From Mucor racemosus (taxonomy: Eukaryota > Mucoromycota > Mucoromycetes > Mucorales > Mucoraceae): a stretch of DNA of 64,000 nt. The stretch covers positions 620,001 to 684,000 of the forward strand of contig JAPEHQ010000022.1 in NCBI GenBank assembly GCA_027405735.1. Direction: 5' to 3'. Shown piece by piece: positions 45,851 through 56,868 of this stretch (position 1 is its first letter; each line of letters opens with the position of its first letter). The position numbers were made by a program, and so were the translations under genes. The notes below the pieces were generated by a model. That model had not been told where the DNA came from. It saw nothing but the letters and a program-made list of their open reading frames with translations, and searched no databases.

Positions 45851-48800
45851 TTAATAACCTAAACGACTTAGAAAATCGGCGGCTTCATTGACTTTGCCTT
45901 TTCTATATATAATTTTAAAGTTATATTCAGACAGAATTTCGATCCATCTTGCAAGAATTCCTGTAGGTTGTTTTGTTTTAAGTAACCCCGAGAGAGAGGA
46001 GTGATCAGAAATGATAGTGATCTGAAATTGTGATCCCAGAAGGTAAGGGCGATAAAGTTGTACAGACCATACAACAGCTAACAACTCTAATTTTGAGATT
46101 CCATAATTCTTTTCGCTATTTCTTAGCGATCTAGAAGAGAATATAATAGGATATTCGTGTCCCTCCTCGGTCCGCTGGGTGAGGATTGCCCCCAATCCTA
46201 AGATTGACGCATCACATATAACTTCAAAAGGTTTCGAAAAATCAGGTTTTCTTAAAATTGGGTAGCTTGTTAATTTCTCTTTTAATGTATAGAAGGCTTT
46301 TGTAGCTTCATCATTCCAAGGAATTTGTTTGATGGTTTGTAATTGTTCATGTAACGGTCTAGCAATACGAGCAAATCCATTAATAAATCGTCTGTAGTAA
46401 GAGGCTAAACCTAGGAAACTTCGTACTTGTTTTACAGTCGTAGGTAAAGCGAAATCCTTAACCTTTTCGATAGTGGCAGGGTTCGGTTTAATCGAGTTCC
46501 TGGTTACTATGTATCCAAGAAATAAAATTTCTTCTTTAAAGAAATGACATTTACCGGGATTCAAAACAATTCCATGTTGACTCATTCGAGTGAAAGTAGC
46601 TGCCAAGTCGATCAAATGTTGTCTTGGGTCCTTTGAATTACTATACGTAGTGACATCGTCCAAGTACAACACTATTATCCTATTGATAAGGCCATCAAAG
46701 CAACGTTGCATTATGTCCGCAAAGGCTCCTGGGCTGCTGGCAATTCCTTGTGCTAATTTCCTGAAGTAGAAAGCTCCGACGGAACACACTATAGTGGTGA
46801 GGGGTTTTGACTGTTCCGAAATATTTGCCTGAAAAAATCCTGATCTCAGATCGAAGCAACTCATCCAATGTGCTTCGCTAAGTTGATCCAGCAACTCGTC
46901 AATGTTTGTTAAAGGATAATTCATCGGTTCGCTTTGAGAATTTAAATATCGGAAATCTGCTACGATACGGTAAGTCCCGTCTTTCTTTCTTAACATGATT
47001 ATCGGGGAGGCCCATTCGGAATACCCTGCTTTTTCGATAATTCCTAATCGTAGTAACTTGTCGATTTCTTTTTGTAAACTTTCTGTTTCTAATCGAGAAA
47101 GTCTGTACGGTTTTACTCTCTTAGGCACAGCGTTGGGCTTCAGTCGGATTACATGTTCGCCTACGTCAATGTTTCCTATTTTATCATTGTCCCAATCGAA
47201 AATATGATCAAATTGATGGATTAAACTCAAGAAAGCTATTTTTAAATCACTTGGTACATTAGAAATGTCAATTTTCTCTTTAATTTTATCTTCGTATTCT
47301 TCATGATTAAAATCTTCGTGTATTTCTTGACTACATAGTTCATTCGATAATTCTTCAATATTGAGATTCCCCATTTTATAGGCTTTAAATTCCTCTACAT
47401 CGCTCATATATATAACTTCCAGATCAGCTATAACGTCGTCTGGTTCGAGTACTAGGGTCTTATCAGTGTCATTTACAAGTACCAGTTGCACTTTATCTTG
47501 ACATTGAACAATGTATGAAGTAGAGTCAGTCCAGTTGTCATCTCCTTTATTGAAATGAGGGTTCGTAATATCACCTATGACATGATATTTCGGGTTTTTA
47601 GTCAATTTGTCTTGCTTTAACAGATGGCGCAAACTAATATTGTAGGTACGTTCTGATCTAGGAGTTATGTAAAAATAATTGTCTAGTACAGTTATATCGA
47701 AGTTGTCCGTTTCAGGGTTGATATTCAATCTTAATTGGCCAAATCTAGATTCGTCGTCGAACTCATTATATTCGTCCTCCAGCATCAATAACATTTCAGA
47801 TTCTGAATCTGACGGCTCAATAGCTAAGTCATCGTCTTCGCTGTCATCGTCGTCTTCGTCGCCATTAATTTCCTCTTCATCCTCAGAAGAGTCATTTTGA
47901 TCAGAAGTCTCAAGAATTAGATTTGGTGCAATGACATTGTTATAGGTATTTCCATCGAAAGTATATTTCAACTGAGAAGATTTAATACGCGGATTAGGAT
48001 TAGATCTAGTGTATGAAAATGTATTCCTTGCTCTCAATCCTTTATAATCGACCTTAATAACTTTTTCTTCCAGATTAAGTTTCGCCTTTGCTCTTTTCAT
48101 CCAATTGTTACCAACAATTAGATTTGCAGGGCATATAGGTAAGACTTCGATGGATCCCGGAATTATAATGTTACCCCCTAAATTTAGAGGTACATCATAT
48201 ACAATTCCTAAAGATGCTTGCTTGGTTCCGTTTCCTAGAGTAAAAACCGATGTCGATGGAGAATCTATAGATAAAGACAATTTATCTGCTAAATCTTTAG
48301 ACATACAAGTCTTAGCGGAGCCAGTATCTAACATTGTTTTTACTTTAATCTCATTAATGTAGAAGTCAGTATAAATAGCCGTAGTGTCAATATCGTCATC
48401 TTCGAAGAAGTTCAAAGATAAATTTTGTCGAGGTTTTGCTGTAGATACTTTAATAGCTCTAATTAAATCCCTTTTCACCGTTGGTGCAACAATTAATAAA
48501 TCTTTCATTTTAATATCAGCATTTTGATCCAAGATATGCCCGACGTTATATGAGATTCTTGATGATAACGGTTCAGAAGGTCTTTTAATAGATTTCGTGT
48601 TACTATCAGTAAGGGTTTGATGAGGGAGTTTCGGTGCAAAAGGTTGTGTTAATACCACAGGTTGGGGTTCGTCAAGGTGTTCAAAATTGACGATAGGTTT
48701 CTCGGTTTCCATAGGAGAATCCATTATATGTATATTTTTTTGTTGTTTTAATGTTGGTTTTGTTACTTTTTTTTGAGATTTATCTTTAGTGAGTATAGGA

Positions 48801-48949
48801 GCTTTGGACACTTCCGGTGGTCTAGAAATTCTGGCCGCATTAAGGTCTAGGGTCTCGAGAGTGTTCAAAGTGGGGTAAATGGATTTTTGTTGGTTTATAG
48901 GCAATTGACCATTAAGATTGTTTGTATCAACAATTGCCTCATTTAGTTT
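45851..48949 (-). CDS. Element A pol: protease, reverse transcriptase, RNase H
   Basis: The frame is open from the slippery site at 48946-48952 to a stop at 45851 (over 1,000 codons). No ATG lies near its start, so it is expected as a -1 fusion to gag. The aspartic protease motif is MLDTGSAKTCM. The RT has WASPIIMLRKKDGTYRIVAD, FDLRSGFFQ and the catalytic YLDDV. RNase H follows with VICDASILGLGAILTQ, the acidic SKLELLAVVW and ISDHSSL. The N-terminal ~160 residues are a Pro/Lys-rich linker, and a strongly acidic stretch (about 47800-47900) lies between protease and RT. It ends after FLSRLGY, just where integrase would normally follow. Confidence 0.93.
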   Translation of the reverse strand, partial: KLNEAIVDTNNLNGQLPINQQKSIYPTLNTLETLDLNAARISRPPEVSKAPILTKDKSQKKVTKPTLKQQKNIHIMDSPMETEKPIVNFEHLDEPQPVVLTQPFAPKLPHQTLTDSNTKSIKRPSEPLSSRISYNVGHILDQNADIKMKDLLIVAPTVKRDLIRAIKVSTAKPRQNLSLNFFEDDDIDTTAIYTDFYINEIKVKTMLDTGSAKTCMSKDLADKLSLSIDSPSTSVFTLGNGTKQASLGIVYDVPLNLGGNIIIPGSIEVLPICPANLIVGNNWMKRAKAKLNLEEKVIKVDYKGLRARNTFSYTRSNPNPRIKSSQLKYTFDGNTYNNVIAPNLILETSDQNDSSEDEEEINGDEDDDDSEDDDLAIEPSDSESEMLLMLEDEYNEFDDESRFGQLRLNINPETDNFDITVLDNYFYITPRSERTYNISLRHLLKQDKLTKNPKYHVIGDITNPHFNKGDDNWTDSTSYIVQCQDKVQLVLVNDTDKTLVLEPDDVIADLEVIYMSDVEEFKAYKMGNLNIEELSNELCSQEIHEDFNHEEYEDKIKEKIDISNVPSDLKIAFLSLIHQFDHIFDWDNDKIGNIDVGEHVIRLKPNAVPKRVKPYRLSRLETESLQKEIDKLLRLGIIEKAGYSEWASPIIMLRKKDGTYRIVADFRYLNSQSEPMNYPLTNIDELLDQLSEAHWMSCFDLRSGFFQANISEQSKPLTTIVCSVGAFYFRKLAQGIASSPGAFADIMQRCFDGLINRIIVLYLDDVTTYSNSKDPRQHLIDLAATFTRMSQHGIVLNPGKCHFFKEEILFLGYIVTRNSIKPNPATIEKVKDFALPTTVKQVRSFLGLASYYRRFINGFARIARPLHEQLQTIKQIPWNDEATKAFYTLKEKLTSYPILRKPDFSKPFEVICDASILGLGAILTQRTEEGHEYPIIFSSRSLRNSEKNYGISKLELLAVVWSVQLYRPYLLGSQFQITIISDHSSLSGLLKTKQPTGILARWIEILSEYNFKIIYRKGKVNEAADFLSRLGY

Positions 48950-50313
48950 TTTGACACGTTGTTATCCTTTATATAATTATTACGCTTTGAATTATAGCCG
49001 GATTGAGGGAAACCTCGATTATCACCTTGACCTTGTCCACTTGTATTTGGATTAATATTGGAATTTTGTCTAATTTGATTGTCTTGAGGAGGTGGACCAC
49101 CATCATTCATAGGACGAGCAGGGCCATAATTATTGTGTTGATAATTAAGCTGATCTCTGTTGTTATACCCTTGGTAACCATTATTGTTTTGATAGTAGTT
49201 TGATTGTTGAGGATATTTAGAGTTCATATTATAATCATTGTTTTTGTTATAGCGTGGTTGATACTTAGGACGAACATTGTAATTTTGTCCTTGATCTTGG
49301 TCAGGATAGTTATTAAACTCATCATTTTCATAATAATTTCTACGATTACTTCTATATGGCTTACGGGCATAAACTCTCTCATTATTCGTCTCCTGAATAA
49401 TGTTCTTGATGAGAGACTTAAATTCGTTATCGGATAGGAGCGACTTCACAGTATTGTTACGTATGGCGTTCATGTCAATTTGACCGTTATCATCAGTGTG
49501 AGGTATCAATGAATGCAACTCTAATGCCTCCATCCTAGCAGTAATGCTAGCAATGGTCGGGGACATTGCATCCACATACGCCTCATTAGCTGATTTTGAG
49601 TTATTAACTTCAACGCCTTTCGCAATAACCGTGTTCTCACTTTTTACCCTTATGGGATTCAAGTTTTTACCGTTATTACCATTGAAATGACCTGTACGAG
49701 CATAATTAAAAGGATTGTCCACCAAAGAAATAGTTTTCAATGAATGAGCATTCCACCAAGCATTTGAATGTTTGATCCAGTCTTGAAAAGAGATAGCAGA
49801 TTGTTCCTTACAAAAGATCTTGATGGAGTTAGCGAGACCTGCTCTGAAACGAGAGTAAATGAACTTTTCGTCGGTGATATTAGCCAAATCAGCAGCCTCG
49901 TATAATCGAGACAAAAATTCACTTGGAGATTCTTGTTGCACTTGATGCATTTCTTCAAACGCACTTTGATAACATTCAATAATTGATTCAGAGATAAAGT
50001 GTTCTTGAAGAGCAACAATAGCTTCTTGGTAAGCTATTTTAGAGAGGGTAATATTTCTTTCCTTCAACAAATTGTCGAAGAAAACAGCAGCGACCCGGCG
50101 AAGTTGAGCATGCAAAATTGCAACCTTACGAGAGTCTTGAGTGATACCATTCATAGCGAAAAACGATTCCAGTAAATGAAGGAAGTGGCGGAAATCTTCT
50201 CCTTCGAAACCATAAAATTCAACAATTTTAGGTTTACTTACGCTAGCCCAGCGGTTAGAATCTTGGTTGCTTGTGGCCAACACAGCGTTTTCGGTAGTAG
50301 AGATAGTGGACAT
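48943..50313 (-). CDS. Element A gag
   Basis: This is a 456-aa frame starting MSTISTTENAVLATSNQ. The retrotransposon gag (capsid-like) domain is in the first ~200 residues (PKIVEFYGFEGEDFRHFLH, VAVFF-like helix, FEEMHQVQQESPSEFLSRLY, FRAGLANSIK). The C-terminal ~130 residues are rich in Asn, Tyr, Arg and Gln. No CCHC zinc knuckle is present, unlike the gag of element B, so RNA binding probably uses the basic disordered tail. The frame ends TCA AAA AAC TAA, which is a -1 slippery site. Confidence 0.9.
   Translation of the reverse strand: MSTISTTENAVLATSNQDSNRWASVSKPKIVEFYGFEGEDFRHFLHLLESFFAMNGITQDSRKVAILHAQLRRVAAVFFDNLLKERNITLSKIAYQEAIVALQEHFISESIIECYQSAFEEMHQVQQESPSEFLSRLYEAADLANITDEKFIYSRFRAGLANSIKIFCKEQSAISFQDWIKHSNAWWNAHSLKTISLVDNPFNYARTGHFNGNNGKNLNPIRVKSENTVIAKGVEVNNSKSANEAYVDAMSPTIASITARMEALELHSLIPHTDDNGQIDMNAIRNNTVKSLLSDNEFKSLIKNIIQETNNERVYARKPYRSNRRNYYENDEFNNYPDQDQGQNYNVRPKYQPRYNKNNDYNMNSKYPQQSNYYQNNNGYQGYNNRDQLNYQHNNYGPARPMNDGGPPPQDNQIRQNSNINPNTSGQGQGDNRGFPQSGYNSKRNNYIKDNNVSKN
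48946..48952 (-). promoter_or_regulatory. Predicted -1 frameshift heptamer A-AAA-AAC
   Basis: In the gag frame the heptamer A AAA AAC sits immediately before the TAA stop. Slipping one base back enters the open pol frame (AAA AAA CTA AAT GAG). This is the canonical X-XXY-YYZ form used by many retroviruses and retroelements. Confidence 0.8.
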
Positions 50314-50370
50314 GTTAGAGATACAGATGTCTTGATAGTTTCTTGATAAAATAGATTAGGATACCCTGTT

Positions 50371-50381
50371 AATGAGCACCA
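50371..50381 (-). promoter_or_regulatory. Element A primer-binding site
   Basis: Two bases after the 5' LTR (minus sense) lies TGGTGCTCATT. It begins with TGG, which pairs with a tRNA CCA end. The matching tRNA would end GAGCACCA; it was not identified here. The same 11-mer also lies inside each LTR (42577-42587 and 50481-50491). Confidence 0.65.
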
Positions 50382-50383
50382 CG

Positions 50384-51123
50384 TGTTACGAGCGGTAACT
50401 AGTGAAAGTGATAAAGTAATAAGAGAAAGTAGGATTGAAAGTAAATAAAATAGATATTTCCAGAGCAGTAATGTCTATTCAATGAGCACCAGGTTTATAG
50501 TTGTCCAACTAGTAAGTAAATGTTTTATATAAATGTATATAAAACGAAAGATGTAAATGTGGAAAAGGTACAATGAACTTCTAACGACAGTTCAAGGGAT
50601 CTAGTATATAATGTAATGTAATATAAAAGGATAAAAGACAATTGAGCTCCTAACTAATAGAATAGCGAGCAATTTAGATATGATATAAAGTATGTAAGAT
50701 ATAAGACGATCTTTATTTGGTTGAAGTCTATAGCTTCCTTTTTATAATAATTGTATAATTTCTAATTGTTTCTAATAATTTCTATGTCTAGGTAGATAAT
50801 ATGTTCGAGATCAATCTTTAACTGATCTCCTTCCAATAATTGGGGCAAAATAAGAGTAATTGTGAGTCATGGCAAGATCAAATGGTTGTCGTATCTTGAA
50901 TGCAGGGATTATATAATAAATTTATGGATTAAAGAGAGTCGAGTCTCCAGAAGTTTGATTAAAAAGGAATCTGTATGAATATATGGGTGTTGTTACAAAG
51001 CCTTCGTGCTTTGAATTTGTGTTTGATTTTACTTTTGACAGATTGTGACAGATTTGGAAAGATGAGTTCAAGGGTAACAAAAAAAAAGAGTTTATTCAAA
51101 TAATAAATGTTCGATTTGTAACA
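50384..51123 (-). repeat. Element A 5' LTR (minus sense)
   Basis: 740 bp, the same length and apparently the same sequence as 42480-43219. This contains the promoter for element A transcription toward lower coordinates. Confidence 0.95.
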
Positions 51124-51127
51124 ATAG

Positions 51128-51219
51128 TATAAATATTAGATCTTAAATGTCAAACTTAATAAACATCGCCTTTTAACTTATAACTATATTTGTCTCATTA
51201 CATTATTATTATCACGACA
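51128..51219 (+). repeat. Element B 5' LTR, right piece
   Basis: The remaining 92 bases of the 134-bp LTR, ending CGACA. They match 56622-56713. Confidence 0.93.
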
Positions 51220-51220
51220 A

Positions 51221-51233
51221 TTGGTAGCATCAG
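51221..51233 (+). promoter_or_regulatory. Element B primer-binding site
   Basis: TGGTAGCATCAGC starts two bases after the 5' LTR end. Its first seven bases would pair with a tRNA ending GCTACCA, as fungal initiator Met tRNA does; the later bases do not extend that match clearly. Confidence 0.6.
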
Positions 51234-51565
51234 CTAAAAGATAATACATTTAGCTGTACATATTACTTTTGTAAAACAAAACTCTATTCCTTAATTGATG
51301 AACTATAATACGCAAGAACATCAAGAAAAATACAACTGGCTTCATTCTATTCAATACAATTTAAAACATCACATAAGTGTTGAACATCATTCACAATTTT
51401 TAAACTTTTGTAACAACCTTCCATCAAAAGTCATACAATTTACTAGTGCTACAAAAATCCAATACCTAATTAAAAGCAAACATTACTTCACATTTAACGA
51501 AAAAAAAAATAAAGCAACTAGCCGACAAAACATATATTGAATACCAAAAATACAAAATCATTAAT

Positions 51566-52459
51566 ATGGATTCCAACCCTGAATCCTTTACCAAAACTGA
51601 ATTACTTGCAATTTTGCAATCTTTAATGCAAAACCAACAACAGCAAGCATCGGCACCAAGAAAACAGGTTATCAAGATTGCTGAACCTGCGAAATTCTCT
51701 GGTGAAAGAGATATTGCCTTCATTGATGCTTGGTTCCTCTCTATCGAAAGGTATTTAGAGCATTACCAGGTGGACCCTAGTAACTGGGTTACAACAACTG
51801 TTCATTACCTTGATGGTCGTGCCATCATATGGTGGAACAGGTTACACCGTATGAATGCATGTCCTACTAATTGGGATGAATTTAAACAAAACCTCAACAG
51901 GGAATTCAAACCTCTTTTTGCTAATCAGACTGCTCGTGATCGCTTTGCAGTTCTTCGTCAAGGCAATGCTTCCGTGCAAGAATATGTACACAAAATGCAA
52001 GATATCCTTTTGGAATCTACGGACATTGCAGAACCTGAAGCAATCGATCATTTTGTACGTAATCTCAAACCAGCTTTATATGCTAAAGTTCGTGGGTCTC
52101 GCCCGGTATCATTGGATGCTGCATTCAAAGCTGCATTTGATGAGGAAATATGTCTTCTTCCTCCTGGTGTCATGTCATCCGCTTCATCAGCGTCTTTATC
52201 CTCTTCTTTTTCTTCAACAATGGTAGATGATCCAATGGATTTATCCGTCTTGAAACACTCTCTTTTTTGTGAATGGTGTAAACGCAAGGGTCATAATATT
52301 GATGAATGTCGCACCAAAGCTTATGCTATTCAACAATTTGAAAAACAGCATTTGCAACAACAACAACAACAACAACATCCTCAACAAACCAAATTTCGTC
52401 CTCATTATAATAATAATAGACGATACAACAACAACTACAACAACAACAACTACAACAGC

Positions 52460-52506
<47 letters not shown>

Positions 52507-55500
52507 CTGGAAACAGAAGAGATCTTATTATAATAATAACCGTAATGTTGACAGCGATCGTAATACTCAATTACTAAACATGTTATTGGATAAACTAACT
52601 ATTGATCCTCCTACTGTTAATAAAAATGATGATCTTATTGATCTGTCTTCAAGTCGTGATGAAGACAATTTTTCCTCTTACTTTCCTGCATTCTCTTCTC
52701 AATCGTTAAACGTATTATCAGATGTCAAATTTGTAAATAATATCTCTAACAATATATCATCCAAACTGCCTTTATATGTTGCTATGGTTGGTGGTTCTCA
52801 TTTCAAAGTGCTCATTGATAGTGGTGCAAGTGCAAATTATGTGCATCCTAAATTATTGCATTATGCTAAATCTACTACGGAAGTTAAAAATCAATCGGTG
52901 GAAACTGCTAATGGTCAACAAGCTAACATTGACAAAATTATCAACTTTGATATGTATCTAGGAGATGATTACACTTTTAAAGACAATGTCAATGCCTTTG
53001 TTTTTGAATCAAAATTTGATATTATCTTGGGAAATGCTTGGTTAAAGCATGTCAAGCCATCTCCAGACTGGTTCGCTGATACTTGGACTTTAACTCACCA
53101 AAATGGATATGATACAACTATATTACAACCATTGAAACATCAACAGGTATCTACTTTACATAATGAATCTGATTTAACTAACATTTCTTCTGATCTTCCT
53201 AAAGTATCATCTACACCTTTACCTCATCCGGAGGGAATCAACAATACTGTAAAGGATCCTTCATCGGATGATGTCCCTCAACATTCAACGTTTTTTGATA
53301 TCAATGATTTAAATATTTTAGATACTCAAGACTCACTTCTACCTCCTAGTATTCCTACGGATGACTATCTCTTATCTTCAAATCAACTTGCTCGTCTTCT
53401 CAAGAAAAACCAAATCTCGGAATGCTTTGTAATCAATTTTGTTAGTAAAGATTCTGATAATACTTTAATCACACCTATTTATCCACCTACTTTATCTGGT
53501 AATCATGAACTAAACCATTTAGAACTTACTAACAATGATAGTGGGGAACAATGGAAATTGGAATTTGAAAAATTATTTCCTTATGCGTTTAAAGATCAGA
53601 TTACTGAATTACCTCCTCATCGTAATACTCGTGATATCATTGTAACTAATCCTAGTGACGCAGCTCCTATTTCAGTTCCTCCTTATCGTATGTCACCTTT
53701 AGAATTGAAAGAATTGCGACGTCAGTTAAATGATTTAGAAAAGAAAGGTCTTATTGTACCTACCGCTTCACCATGGGGCGCTCCAATCTTATTTGTTCGA
53801 AAAGCCAATACCAAGGAACTTCGCATGGTGTGTGATTTTCGTGCGCTTAACCGTATCACTATTTCTCAAAAGATTCCTATTCCTCGAATCGATGAATGTC
53901 TTGATCTTCTTCATAATGCTACTCATTTTTCTCAAATTGACTTAACTGGGGCATTCAACCAAACTAGATTATCCGATGCGGACTCTCACCGGGCTACGAT
54001 ATCTCACCGATTTGGACAGCATAGATGGCTTGTAACCCCTTTCGGACTCCGAAATTCCGGGCCGTACTTTCAATCTCAGATGAATTTTGTACTCCGCGAG
54101 TGTACTGAATTTTCTGTATGTTACTTAGATGATATTTTAATATTTAGCAAAAGTGAACAGGAACATAAAGAACATGTCAAAACTGTATTAGCTAAACTTG
54201 ATGAAGCAAAATTTGTCATTAACAAAAGAAAATCGCATTTTAATATCCAAGAATTAACATTTTTAGGTTTTGATATTACTAAACATGGCGTTCTACCTTC
54301 CAAGAAAAAGGTTGCTGCTGTGCAAAACTGGCCTGTTCCTACTAATGTTCAACAAGTTCGTCAATTTTGTGGTCTCGCTCAACATTACAAACGTTTTATT
54401 CCAAATTATGCAGGTATTGCTTCTTGTCTCACTGATTTAACATCTGGATCTGGATCAAAAACTCGACCTATCATTTGGACCCCCGAGTGTCAAAAGAGTT
54501 TTGATCTTCTGAAATCTTTATTATGCTCTGCTCCTGTGCTTATCACTCCAGATATGGATAAACCTTTCAAAATTGAATGTGACAGTAGTGATTTTGCTGT
54601 AGGTGCTGTATTACTTCAACAAGACAAAGATGAAAACTGGAGACCTTTAGCTTATGAATCCAAGAAACTATCTAAAACCGAACGCAATTATCCAGCTCAA
54701 GAAAGAGAATTACTAGCAATTTTAATCGCATTGCGTACATGGAGATGTTTTATTGATGGCAAAAACTATATTGTTACCACGGACCATAAACCTTTGATTC
54801 ATTTACAAAAACAACAAAAAGTTACTCCTCGGTTGGTAAGATGGATATCAGAACTTGATCTATACAATCCTACTATTGAATACAAAAAAGGCTCTGAAAA
54901 CATTATACCTGATTTATTATCTCGGCGTGATGGTCCTGATTGTACACCTGCTAACCACTCTTTACAGCCTAAATATTTATACAGTTTAACTAACAATACC
55001 ACTTCCAAATCCAACAAAACACTAGATGCCACGGATGATCCAATTCAAAACTGGCCAAAATTTTATTTCCGTCCTGACAGTGAATGGCCTGAATCATTAA
55101 AACCTTTACTACTAAAACATCGGAAACAATTTCGTGTTATTGATGGCACTATTTACAAGATCCAATCTAATTCTAAATCCAACATCAATGCGGAAAAAGA
55201 ATTGAAATACATTCCTTTTGGTAAGAGGGCAGATCTTGTCGATAATTTCCACAGTGGTTTTGGTCATACTGGTCAAGCAAATGTTTATCATTATATGAAG
55301 GATCGTGTTTGGTGGCCAAATATGCAGAATGATATAAACATATGGTTAAGTCGCTGTCCTCAATGTCAATTATCGAAACGATCTGAAAAATCAATACACC
55401 ATGCTCCCATGAAACCTCTTGATATTCCTCCTCCGTTTGCTCGATGGCACCTTGATTTCATTGGTGAATTACCAACGACCAAAAATAACAACAAATGGAT

Positions 55501-56338
55501 TTTAGTAGCAGTGGATTATGCCACTAACTGGCCGATCATCAAAGCTCTTCCGCGTGCAACGGGTGATGCTATTGTCAATTTTATCTATGAAGAAATAGTA
55601 CAAAAATTTGGCAACCCTATTGAAATTTTCACAGATCGTGGTCAAAATTTTATGTCAAAAGTTCTTCAACAGTACATGGTAAAAATCAAATCGAAACATA
55701 CGTTAACTAGTGCATTCCATCCGCGTAGCAACTCTAAATGTGAACGTGTCAATCAAATTATCAAATCCATGCTCAAGAAATATGTTAATGGTGATGTCCA
55801 TAGTTGGGATGAATATTTGGATGCTGTCTCTTTTGCATGTAGAATCCGCCGTCATCGCACCACTGGACATAGCCCCTTTTTCTTAGTATATGGAGTTCAT
55901 CCTCAAATTCCTGGAGATTTTCATCGTCCATTTATCCATGAAACCACGGAATTAGACCAAGAACTATTAACCGAAGATGCGTTGACTCGTATTCGACAAC
56001 TTAGAGAAAAGAGATTCATTGCTGAGGAACGAATGAAATTACAAGGTAAAAAAGATAAAGAAAAGTGGGATGAAAAAGTAAAAAACGGAGAAGCTCAGGT
56101 ATTTGATATTGGAAATTACGTACTGCTCAGGAATGAATCCAAAAAAGGTTTAGAATATAACTGGATGGGACCTTACATAGTTCAAAATCGCAACTTAGAT
56201 TTCAACGTTTACAAAATTAAAGAAGTAGATGGAAAAGACTATAAATCATGGGTTCACACTGACCGACTTCAACTTGTAAAATTCAATGGTGACAACATTT
56301 TAAACAGTTGGTATATCCCTCGCATCGCTAGAGCATAA
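51566..56338 (+). CDS. Element B gag-pol polyprotein
   Basis: This is a single 1590-aa frame from MDSNPESFTKTELL. In order: gag capsid-like domain (about 30-210), CCHC zinc knuckle CEWCKRKGHNIDEC (near 238), an Asn-rich simple stretch, aspartic protease VLIDSGASANYV (near 415), RT with WGAPILFVRKANT, QIDLTGAFNQ and catalytic YLDDILIFS, RNase H (IECDSSDFAVGAVLLQ, TTDHKPL), integrase HHCC (FHSGFGHTGQANVYHYMKDR, CPQC), and the catalytic triad in WHLDFIGELP, IFTDRGQNF and SKCERVNQ. The C-terminal YNWMGPYIVQNR is a GPY/F module. Gag and pol are one frame with no frameshift. A 25-base A run follows the stop. Confidence 0.96.
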
Positions 56339-56566
56339 TAAAAAAAAAAAAAAAAAAAAAAAAAATGCTCTTTCGATTGCTCAAACTTCATGTATCTCTT
56401 CAATTCGATCACGTTAGCAATTTTCAACCACTATTCACTTAACAAATACTGACATTTTTGACTCAAATTCGTCCATCGCTACTCTATTACTTCTCATCCT
56501 TACTTCATTTATTTTTTTTCCCACTGTAACTTCTTAGATTTTCAAAAATTAATTAATCAATTTTCT

Positions 56567-56579
56567 GGGAAGGGAATAT
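56567..56579 (+). promoter_or_regulatory. Element B polypurine tract
   Basis: GGGAAGGGAATAT lies directly before the 3' LTR at 56580, in the expected place for the plus-strand primer. Confidence 0.8.
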
Positions 56580-56713
56580 TGTCGTAGAAGTTTTAACTCT
56601 TTTGTTACACAGTAATAATAGTATAAATATTAGATCTTAAATGTCAAACTTAATAAACATCGCCTTTTAACTTATAACTATATTTGTCTCATTACATTAT
56701 TATTATCACGACA
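56580..56713 (+). repeat. Element B 3' LTR
   Basis: 134 bp, uninterrupted, TGTCG...CGACA. It serves as the template that shows where element A entered the 5' copy (after base 42). Confidence 0.96.
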
Positions 56714-56868
56714 ACACACAGACTTTATGTGTAACCTTTTTAATTAGTATAAAATATCAAAACATATAATAATAATAAAGATCATCTTTTATCTCATATA
56801 TAATCTTTTGTATACATTTATTTGAATCTACTGTAAAACATATATCTCAGCACACGACAATATCAGTG

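Larger units (their letters stand above)
42480..51123 (-). mobile_element. Element A: Ty3/gypsy LTR retrotransposon nested in element B
   Basis: It is 8644 bp with two 740-bp LTRs that look identical, TGTTAC...GTAACA ends, and a 4-bp ATAG target duplication. Reading along the minus strand, the order is 5' LTR (50384-51123), PBS, gag, -1 frameshift site, protease-RT-RNase H, a 736-bp spacer with degenerate repeats, integrase, a small extra ORF, PPT, and 3' LTR (42480-43219). The domain order is that of Ty3/gypsy elements. No chromodomain is seen. All ORFs are intact, so it may be active. Confidence 0.95.
42438..56713 (+). mobile_element. Element B: Ty3/gypsy LTR retrotransposon (interrupted)
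   Basis: It has 134-bp LTRs with TGTCG...CGACA ends. The 5' LTR is split by element A into 42438-42479 and 51128-51219; the 3' LTR is 56580-56713. A 4-bp ACAC duplication flanks it (42434-42437 and 56714-56717). The pieces of the 5' LTR together equal the 3' LTR base for base by eye. The internal region (51220-56579) holds a primer-binding site, one gag-pol ORF, and a polypurine tract. Without element A it is about 5.63 kb. Identical LTRs and an intact ORF mark a young insertion. Confidence 0.95.

Noticed and set aside
47679..47900. Ser-rich plus-strand ORF inside pol of element A
   Set aside because: It is the antisense of the acidic stretch between protease and RT.
52241..52577. Thr-rich and Val-rich ORFs in the gag part of element B
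   Set aside because: They are out-of-frame readings of the AAC (Asn) repeat within the gag-pol frame.
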